A stretch of DNA of 11,544 bases from Actinomycetota bacterium (GTDB lineage Bacteria > Actinomycetota > Actinomycetes > Actinomycetales > Microbacteriaceae). The notes below the pieces were generated by a model. It did not search any database and was not told the DNA's origin. It was given only the letters and a program-made list of their open reading frames with translations. This document shows, in pieces, positions 7,325-11,544 of this stretch (the first letter of the stretch is position 1; the number at the start of each line of letters is the position of its first letter). The stretch covers positions 1 to 11,544 of the forward strand of contig JAQBZV010000014.1 in the NCBI GenBank assembly GCA_027728145.1, written 5' to 3'. A program made the position numbers and the translations under genes.

Positions 7325-8023
7325 CTAGCCAGCTTTCCTGTGCTGAGCGATATCAATCACGGGGGCAATCGGAGATACTTCACGCGCACCCGTGTGGTCG
7401 ATTATCACGTCGCACACGCGAGCGCTGTGTCCCGAACGGGGAGTGGCAGTAATGCGCAGGTGGTGCTCCTGCAAGAGACCTCTACCCGTCCCCACGCCAT
7501 CCCATCGGTGTTCCACCGCAAGAGCGGCGTCCACACGAGGCCAATCAGAGCGCACCAGCACGGTGGATTCTCTTTCCCTGAGACGCCCGTAGAGCGTGGA
7601 GAGCGAACGCTCACTGGGCGGGGGGAACGAACCCAGAGCACAGATACCCACCACATCAATCAGGGTCCCCAGGACCGCCATCCACTGCGAACCGGGGGAG
7701 GGCACAAGCACAAGCCGATCAACATTGACGCCAAGTTCTTCCGCGGCGGCAAGCCCCAGGTCGGGCATTCCCACAACCGCACACCACGTTCCTTTTTGGG
7801 TGGGTTCAGCCAGCAAAGACCAGAGCAGCGACGCGGAAGAGTCCACCGAATAGACAGCACCGGTGAGAAGCCCGCCCTGGGGGAAGAGGCTGGTCAGGGC
7901 CTCGTGCACGGGAAACACGCGAGGATGCGCCGTGGTGTTCTCCATCGCCTGAATACGCAGGCGCAACGCCTCGACATCAGCGCGAGTGGGCTCGTGCTGA
8001 TCCACGGTGAGAGCGGGGGACAT
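7325..8023 (-). CDS. imuA: ImuA'-type RecA-like accessory protein of the SOS mutasome
   Basis: This is the first gene of the mutasome operon. The product resembles the actinobacterial ImuA' family, distant RecA relatives needed for DnaE2-dependent induced mutagenesis. From ATG 8023 it has 232 residues. A polar N-terminal helix (ADVEALRLRIQAME, 15-28) precedes a RecA-like core with GAVYSVDSSASLLW (55-68) where a Walker A would lie. That stretch lacks the GKT/GKS, so ATP binding is probably lost. WCAVVGMPDLGLAAAEELGV (80-99), RLVLVPSPGSQW (103-114) and VLVRSDWPRVDAAL (155-168) follow; this order is the family pattern. The frame stays open upstream to 8095, but 8023 is preferred. The region 8024-8095 holds the LexA box, the promoter and the tail of a terminator. 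With this start the mRNA may be leaderless, as there is no Shine-Dalgarno. imuB follows after 3 bases. Identification rests on context plus family likeness; the symbol imuA' is also used. Confidence 0.87.
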   Translation of the reverse strand: MSPALTVDQHEPTRADVEALRLRIQAMENTTAHPRVFPVHEALTSLFPQGGLLTGAVYSVDSSASLLWSLLAEPTQKGTWCAVVGMPDLGLAAAEELGVNVDRLVLVPSPGSQWMAVLGTLIDVVGICALGSFPPPSERSLSTLYGRLRERESTVLVRSDWPRVDAALAVEHRWDGVGTGRGLLQEHHLRITATPRSGHSARVCDVIIDHTGAREVSPIAPVIDIAQHRKAG

Positions 8024-8029
8024 AGAGCT

Positions 8030-8058
8030 ATATTCGAACATTTGTTCGATTCTGTCAA
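8030..8058 (-). promoter_or_regulatory. Promoter of the imuA-imuB-dnaE2 operon
   Basis: Read on the minus strand, a perfect -35 TTGACA (8058-8053) is followed, after exactly 17 bases, by GAATAT (8035-8030). The next 6 bases lead into the ATG at 8023, so a start point 7 bases after the -10 would be the A of the ATG, giving a leaderless mRNA. A better -10 match, TATAGC (8032-8027), lies 20 bases from the -35, but its start point would fall inside the coding region. The LexA box fills the spacer and overlaps the -10. The -35 is seen directly; which -10 is used is inferred. Confidence 0.72.
8034..8049. promoter_or_regulatory. LexA-binding SOS box
   Basis: TCGAACATTTGTTCGA is a 16-base inverted repeat with perfect 6-base arms (TCGAAC/GTTCGA) and a 4-base centre. 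It agrees with the mycobacterial/Bacillus LexA consensus CGAAC-N4-GTTCG. It lies between the -35 and the ATG of imuA, so bound LexA would block RNA polymerase until DNA damage triggers RecA-stimulated LexA cleavage. This accounts for SOS control of the whole mutasome operon. Confidence 0.93.
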
Positions 8059-8077
8059 CATCCACTGACAGCCACAG

Positions 8078-8114
8078 AAAAACAGGGCCCTTCACCGTAG
8101 TGAAAGACCCTGTT
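8078..8114 (-). terminator. Intrinsic terminator of tRNA-Leu
   Basis: On the minus strand AACAGGGTCTTTCAC (8114-8100) pairs with GTGAAGGGCCCTGTT (8095-8081) in a continuous 15-base stem with two G-U pairs. The stem closes on a cUACGg loop (the UNCG type) and a TTTTT run ends at 8078. It begins 6 bases after the tRNA 3' end and stops 20 bases before the -35 of the imuA promoter. It should therefore prevent tRNA transcripts from entering the SOS operon, which lies on the same strand. Read in the other direction there is no T run. Confidence 0.9.
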
Positions 8115-8120
8115 GTCGCG

Positions 8121-8205
8121 TGCGCGAGGGGGGACTTGAACCCCCACGCCCTAATACGGGCACTAGCACCTCAAGCTAGCGCGTCTGCCATTCCGCCACC
8201 CGCGC
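8121..8205 (-). tRNA. tRNA-Leu (anticodon GAG)
   Basis: This 85-base type II tRNA folds on the minus strand. The acceptor stem GCGCGGG (8205-8199) pairs with CTCGCGC (8128-8122), with one G-U pair, and the discriminator base is A73 (8121), as expected for leucine. The anticodon arm is CTAGC-TTGAGGT-GCTAG, with anticodon GAG at 8172-8170, reading CUC and CUU. The long variable arm has a GCCC/GGGC stem, and the T arm is GGGGG-TTCAAGT-CCCCC. No CCA is encoded (ACGC follows), so CCA is added after transcription. An intrinsic terminator follows directly. Confidence 0.97.
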
Positions 8206-8287
8206 GCACACCATGTCATTTACACAACACGACGCGACCGAGACACGACATTACCACTAAAGTCCTCCGGGCATCAGGCCCATGCCC

Positions 8288-8302
8288 TAGCGTTAATGCA
8301 TG
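8288..8302 (+). promoter_or_regulatory. Candidate leaderless promoter -10 of uppP
   Basis: TAGCGT (8288-8293) fits the TANNNT -10 common at actinobacterial leaderless genes. Six bases (TAATGC) separate it from the uppP ATG at 8300, so transcription should start on the A of the ATG. No Shine-Dalgarno precedes this ATG, which agrees with leaderless translation. No -35 match was found at 8265-8270. The rest of 8206-8287 must hold the tRNA promoter, which I could not place. Confidence 0.5.
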
Positions 8303-9157
8303 GGCTTACTGGATGCACTCATATTGGGGATCATCCAGGGTCTTACCGAATTTCTCCCCATCTCTTCCAGCGCCCACCTGCGCATTGCGGGCGAATTTCT
8401 CCCCGCCGCCACAGACCCTGGCGCAACCTTCACCGCGATCACTCAAATAGGCACCGAGCTGGCTGTGGTGGTGTATTTCGCGAAAGACATTGGGCGCATT
8501 CTCCAGGGCTGGTTCCGCTCGTTGGGCAAAGGGCGGAGCTGGTGGAAAGACGCCTCCGCCGAAGATCGCTCGTATGCCCGAATCGGCTGGCTCATCATTG
8601 TGGGAACACTGCCCATTGTGATTGTGGGCTACACCGCACAGGACTACATCCGAGGAGCGTTTCGCTCCCTCTGGCTCGTTGCCACCGTCCTCATCGTGTT
8701 CGGACTTGTTCTCGCCGCTGCAGACTGGTGGGGGAGAAAAACACGGGACCTAGACGCCCTCACGGTTCCCCACGGCCTGCTCTATGGAGTGGCCCAAATG
8801 CTCGCTCTGATTCCCGGTGTCTCACGCTCTGGCGCGACCATCGCGATGGGGCGAACATTGGGGTATGACCGAGTGTCTGCCACCCGGTACTCGTTCCTAC
8901 TCGCGATCCCGGCAGTGTTTGGCAGTGGCTTCTATGAACTCAATACCGCTCTCACCCGGCCCGAACTCGCGGGCCCCTTTAGCCTGCTCGAAATCACCGC
9001 GGCCACTGTTGTGGCTTTTGGGGTGGCTCTCGCAGTCATTGCCTGGCTGATGCGCTACATCGCGACCAGAAGCTTCATGCCGTTTGTGATCTACCGGGTA
9101 GCACTGGGGACAGCCGTCCTCATCGCCCTCGGCACAGGGTTTATCGACCCTCTATGA
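8300..9157 (+). CDS. uppP: Undecaprenyl-diphosphatase UppP (BacA)
   Basis: UppP removes a phosphate from undecaprenyl diphosphate, recycling the lipid carrier for peptidoglycan and other wall polymers. Raised dosage gives bacitracin resistance. It is a polytopic inner-membrane enzyme. The 285-residue product has the first active-site motif GLTEFLPISSSAHL at 14-27 (Glu17 corresponds to the conserved second Glu; the earlier E. coli Glu is Gln13 here). The second motif PGVSRSGATI is at 172-181, with the conserved Arg176. Hydrophobic segments near 95-110, 124-141, 200-215, 228-248 and 262-280 fit the family topology. ATG 8300 gives the usual family opening (M-x-LLDA-x-ILGI); the ATG 4 bases upstream is out of frame. 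The gene converges with the PAC2 gene and the two frames overlap by 6 bases. Length is normal. Confidence 0.97.
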   Translation: MGLLDALILGIIQGLTEFLPISSSAHLRIAGEFLPAATDPGATFTAITQIGTELAVVVYFAKDIGRILQGWFRSLGKGRSWWKDASAEDRSYARIGWLIIVGTLPIVIVGYTAQDYIRGAFRSLWLVATVLIVFGLVLAAADWWGRKTRDLDALTVPHGLLYGVAQMLALIPGVSRSGATIAMGRTLGYDRVSATRYSFLLAIPAVFGSGFYELNTALTRPELAGPFSLLEITAATVVAFGVALAVIAWLMRYIATRSFMPFVIYRVALGTAVLIALGTGFIDPL

Positions 9158-10006
9158 CTCGGTGGAGCCTGGACGATCAGGTCGGCTCTGCAAATACTTT
9201 TCAAACTGTTCGGCGATAGCGTCGCCGGATGCTTCGGGGGCGTCCGCCGTATCCCTAGCCTGCTCGAGCTGGTCGATGTAAGCGGTCATATCGTCGTCCT
9301 CAGCGGCAAGCGCGTCAATGCCTTCCTCCCATCGCAACGCTTCCACCTCGAGGGCTTCGCGATCGGTGTCGATTCCGGTCATTTCTTCAAGCTTTTCCAA
9401 GAGCGCCAGTGTCGCTTTGGGGGAGGGTGATGTGTGGACGTAGTGCGGAACATGAGCCCACAGGTGCAGGGAGGGAATTCCCGCTTCCGCCGCGGCGAGA
9501 GACAAGACAGTGAGCACACCCACGGGTCCCTCATAGGAGGATTTTTCAATATCAAAGTGGTCGCGAATGTCCTGATCGTCACTGGTCGCAGTCACGCGAA
9601 CGGGCCTGGAGTGGGGGACATCAGCGAGCATCGCGCCCAGGAAGACAATCGTCTCGACGCCGTGGGTGAGCGCGAGGTCCACCATGGTGGCAGCGAACGA
9701 GCGCCACAATCGAGAGGGCTCTTGCCCTACGAGAACGTAGGGGGTCTCCTCGTCACCAGGTTCTGGACCATACAGGGCAACGTCTGGCCAGGTGAGGAAT
9801 CGGGTGCCATCACTGGCGTGCTCCACCAGCGGTCTGGTTAGCTGAAAGTCAAAGTACTCTTCGGGGTCAATCTGGGAGAGCACTACGTGGACCCGCTGAT
9901 CAAGCAGTGTTTGCGCCGCGGTGGTGGCAGAATCGCCAGCATCATTCCAGCCTTCGAACGCGACAATAAGCAGTTTGCTCGGGTCGCTCATAGGGCTATG
10001 GGACAT
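9152..10006 (-). CDS. PAC2 family protein (proteasome assembly chaperone 2-like fold)
   Basis: The 284-residue product belongs to the actinobacterial PAC2 family, which shares the fold of eukaryotic proteasome assembly chaperone 2. Its biochemical role is not established. Near the N terminus is LLIVAFEGWNDAGDSA (12-27), the family hallmark. It is followed by a Trp-Arg-SFAATMVDLA segment and GAMLADVPHSRPVRVTATSDD in the centre. After residue 210 come acidic, Glu/Asp-rich helices and a low-complexity C terminus that may be disordered. No signal peptide or membrane segment is seen. The frame is open to 10066, but ATG 10006 is chosen because GGAGG (10015-10011) lies 4 bases upstream. The next ATG, at 9991, has no site within range. 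It is divergent from the HAD gene across 61 bases and convergent with uppP. A PAC2 gene near trmI is a recurring actinobacterial arrangement close to Pup-proteasome genes. Confidence 0.92.
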   Translation of the reverse strand: MSHSPMSDPSKLLIVAFEGWNDAGDSATTAAQTLLDQRVHVVLSQIDPEEYFDFQLTRPLVEHASDGTRFLTWPDVALYGPEPGDEETPYVLVGQEPSRLWRSFAATMVDLALTHGVETIVFLGAMLADVPHSRPVRVTATSDDQDIRDHFDIEKSSYEGPVGVLTVLSLAAAEAGIPSLHLWAHVPHYVHTSPSPKATLALLEKLEEMTGIDTDREALEVEALRWEEGIDALAAEDDDMTAYIDQLEQARDTADAPEASGDAIAEQFEKYLQSRPDRPGSTES

Positions 10007-10053
10007 GCAACCTCCGGTGATGTGGCACCAGCCTACCCCCTTAGCCAGGCCAG

Positions 10054-10059
10054 TAGACT
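10054..10059 (+). promoter_or_regulatory. Candidate -10 element of the HAD-trmI operon
   Basis: TAGACT matches TANNNT and lies 8 bases before the ATG at 10068; the intervening TCTCCAAT has no Shine-Dalgarno. A leaderless or nearly leaderless transcript is the simplest reading. No -35 match lies at the expected distance. The opposite strand of this 61-base gap must drive the PAC2 gene; TAGGCT (10035-10030) is a possible -10 there, again without a -35. Confidence 0.45.
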
Positions 10060-10067
10060 TCTCCAAT

Positions 10068-10751
10068 ATGGACCAGTTTCAGGCGGCGTTGTTCGACATG
10101 GATGGCACCATCATCGACTCAGAGCCCTACTGGATGACAGCTGAGCAAGAGCTTGTCGAAAGCTTCGGGGGAACGTGGAGCGAAGAGCAGGGCTATGCCC
10201 TGGTGGGCAGTGGTCTGTGGAACTCTGCCTCCCTACTCAAAGCAGCCGGTGTTGATTTGGAGCTGGACGACATCGTCCACCAGTTGAGTGATCGGGTGTT
10301 AGCTCAAATCGAGGACGCCGTTCCGTGGCGGCCCGGCGTTCGAGAGCTTTTTGCTGGCCTCCTCGACGCAGGCGTGCCCTGCGCGCTGGTCACCATGTCA
10401 CTGCGCAAAAATGCGGTGGCCCTGGCAGGTGCCGTGGAGAAAGAATTGGGCAGGCCGGTGTTTCAGGCCATTGTGGCCGGCGATGACGTCGAGTCCCCGA
10501 AGCCGAACCCGGAGGCCTACCTGAAGGGGGCGGAAGCTCTTGGCGTGGAGGTGGGAAACACTGTGGCCCTCGAGGACTCCGCCTATGGAGCGGCCAGTGC
10601 CTTTTCCGCGGGCGCCATCACTATTGGCATACCCCTACACGTGGGCATTCCAGACACCTCAGTCCACGAAATGTGGACCTCGCTGGAGGGCAAGACCGTG
10701 GAGGATCTCAATAGTGTGTGGCGTGCGCGCCGCCGACAGGTATCCCCGTGA
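10068..10751 (+). CDS. HAD superfamily hydrolase, subfamily IA (beta-phosphoglucomutase-like)
   Basis: This 227-residue cytoplasmic enzyme is probably a sugar- or small-metabolite phosphatase, with an aspartate nucleophile. Motif I is LFDMDGTIIDSEP at 8-20 (nucleophile D10, acid/base D12). A helical cap occupies about 20-85. Motif II is LVTMS (107-111), motif III Lys is in SPKPNPEAY (K145), and motif IV is ALEDSAYG (167-174, with E169 and D170). This is the complete subfamily IA set. Its frame is open upstream to 9921, but that extension would overlap the divergent PAC2 gene and adds no domain. ATG 10068 places motif I at residues 8-20, as usual. The stop overlaps the GTG start of trmI by 4 bases (GTGA, 10748-10751), so the two are co-translated. 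The conserved pairing with trmI does not reveal the substrate. Confidence 0.94.
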   Translation: MDQFQAALFDMDGTIIDSEPYWMTAEQELVESFGGTWSEEQGYALVGSGLWNSASLLKAAGVDLELDDIVHQLSDRVLAQIEDAVPWRPGVRELFAGLLDAGVPCALVTMSLRKNAVALAGAVEKELGRPVFQAIVAGDDVESPKPNPEAYLKGAEALGVEVGNTVALEDSAYGAASAFSAGAITIGIPLHVGIPDTSVHEMWTSLEGKTVEDLNSVWRARRRQVSP

Positions 10752-11544
10752 CACCCCGGCGAGGTCCCTTCGTGGTGGGGGATCATGTCCAGTTGCGAGG
10801 CCCTCGAGGGACTCTCCACACCGTCACCCTGGAGCCAGGTGGCAGCTACCACACTCATAAGGGACAGATTTTTCACGACCATCTGATCGGACAACCCGAA
10901 GGCTCTGTCGTCACGACCGATCGTGACGTTGCGTACCTGGCCTTGCGGCCGCTTCTGGGAGATTTTGTTCTCTCCATGGCTCGCGGCGCGACCATCATCT
11001 ACCCCAAGGATGCAGCTCAGATTGTTTCGCTCGCCGACATCCAACCCGGTCACACCGTGATGGAGGCGGGTGTCGGCTCGGGAGCGCTCAGTATGTCCAT
11101 TCTCCGCGCGGTGGGGAACGGGGGTTCCCTGATCTCACTGGAGCGCCGGGAAGAGTTTGCGGAGATTGCGCGAGCCAATGTCGAAACATTTTTTGGGGAA
11201 CCCATGCCGGGATGGTCTATCAAGGTCGGGGATTTCCAAGATCTCGCCACCGCGCACCCTGAGGGGAGTGTGGACCGGGTTGTCCTCGACATGTTGGCCC
11301 CGTGGGAGTGCATTGATGCGGTTCGCCACGTCCTCGTGCCCGGAGGTGTGGTCGCTGTGTATGTCGCGACCGTCACTCAGCTTTCTCGGGTTGTCGAGGT
11401 GGTGCGAGGTTCCGGTGGTTTCACCCATCCCGAATCCTTAGAAGTCCTCATCAGGCCCTGGCACGTGGAGGGGCTCGCAGTGAGGCCAGAGCACCGCATG
11501 ATTGGCCACACAGGTTTCCTAATGACGGCGCGCGCTCTAGCGCC
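10748..11544 (+). CDS. trmI: tRNA (adenine-58-N1)-methyltransferase TrmI, 3' end outside window
   Basis: TrmI uses SAM to methylate N1 of A58 in the tRNA T loop and acts as a tetramer in bacteria. From GTG 10748 there are 265 open codons to the right edge without a stop. A small N-terminal beta domain (GPFVVGDHVQLRGPRG, 6-21) is followed by the GPRG/HTHKGQI.H..LIG region (18-48). The SAM motif EAGVGSGALS is at 106-115 and LERREEFAEIARANV at 131-145. The catalytic-pocket motif LDMLAPWE is at 180-187 and YVATVTQL lies near 205-213; both are typical of TrmI. The family is about 280 residues long, so very little is missing. It overlaps the HAD gene by 4 bases (GTGA), implying translational coupling. 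In mycobacteria the equivalent gene lies close to the mpa/arc and dop genes, so the sequence to the right may continue into that locus. Confidence 0.95.
   Translation, partial: MTPRRGPFVVGDHVQLRGPRGTLHTVTLEPGGSYHTHKGQIFHDHLIGQPEGSVVTTDRDVAYLALRPLLGDFVLSMARGATIIYPKDAAQIVSLADIQPGHTVMEAGVGSGALSMSILRAVGNGGSLISLERREEFAEIARANVETFFGEPMPGWSIKVGDFQDLATAHPEGSVDRVVLDMLAPWECIDAVRHVLVPGGVVAVYVATVTQLSRVVEVVRGSGGFTHPESLEVLIRPWHVEGLAVRPEHRMIGHTGFLMTARALA

Noticed and set aside
6860..8068. 402-codon open frame on the plus strand
   Set aside because: It is fully antisense to imuB and imuA, has low-complexity His/Arg/Gly-rich content with no domain, and is explained by the codon bias of the real genes.
8024..8095. 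Upstream in-frame extension of imuA (24 extra codons, including an ATG at 8041 inside the LexA box)
   Set aside because: It would translate through the -35, the LexA box and part of the tRNA terminator, has no ribosome-binding site, and lacks family likeness; ATG 8023 is better.
8121..8205. tRNA-Leu as the attachment site of an integrated island carrying the imu operon
   Set aside because: I saw no duplicate of the tRNA 3' end elsewhere in the window, no integrase, and no change in base composition; the genes on both sides look native.
10007..10066. Upstream extension of the PAC2 gene (20 extra codons)
   Set aside because: It lacks family likeness and would include the GGAGG site that serves the ATG at 10006.
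9921..10067. Upstream in-frame extension of the HAD hydrolase
   Set aside because: It covers the start of the divergent PAC2 gene and the shared intergenic region, and puts motif I about 50 residues too deep.
1..11544. CRISPR arrays, insertion sequences, toxin-antitoxin or phage-defence genes
   Set aside because: No repeat-spacer pattern, transposase, terminal inverted repeats or defence domains were found; all coding space is taken by the listed genes.

Overview
The window is chromosomal DNA from a moderately high G+C actinobacterium. A Microbacteriaceae-like or related lineage fits best, but that is inferred from protein character, not from a search. Three things support it: an actinobacterial-type imuA-imuB-dnaE2 mutagenesis cassette under a Gram-positive/mycobacterial-type LexA box, a PAC2-HAD-TrmI gene run typical of the surroundings of the actinobacterial Pup-proteasome locus, and GTG starts and Shine-Dalgarno-poor starts that suit leaderless mRNAs. 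The window is densely coded: nine protein genes (two cut by the window ends) and one tRNA, with no gene-free stretch longer than about 95 bases.

Layout. 1-1441 (minus): a SIRT4-like class II sirtuin followed by a histidine-phosphatase gene that runs off the left edge. 1534-2349 (plus): a SpoU/TrmH-type rRNA/tRNA 2'-O-methyltransferase, divergent from the sirtuin. 2346-8023 (minus): the operon imuA-imuB-dnaE2. Its genes are separated by 3 bases and then joined by a 1-base stop/start overlap, and its end overlaps the methyltransferase tail by 4 bases. 8024-8058: the SOS promoter, with a perfect palindromic LexA box inside the spacer between -35 and -10. 8078-8205 (minus): tRNA-Leu(GAG) and its intrinsic terminator, which insulates the SOS operon. 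8300-9157 (plus): uppP, undecaprenyl-diphosphatase. 9152-10006 (minus): a PAC2-family protein that overlaps the uppP tail by 6 bases. 10068 to the right edge (plus): a HAD phosphatase coupled by a GTGA overlap to the tRNA m1A58 methyltransferase gene trmI, which is cut by the window end.

How the genes work together. The central operon encodes the whole accessory mutasome. It has a degenerate RecA-like partner (ImuA'), a catalytically dead Y-family scaffold (ImuB) and an error-prone replicative-type polymerase (DnaE2). All three are induced together when LexA is cleaved after DNA damage. The rest is housekeeping: tRNA and rRNA modification, recycling of the cell-wall lipid carrier, and small hydrolases.

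I did not find a plainly new system. The most informative details are the promoter geometry of the SOS operon (a candidate leaderless start), a canonical clamp-binding motif in DnaE2 beside a degraded one in ImuB, and the tail-to-tail gene overlaps.
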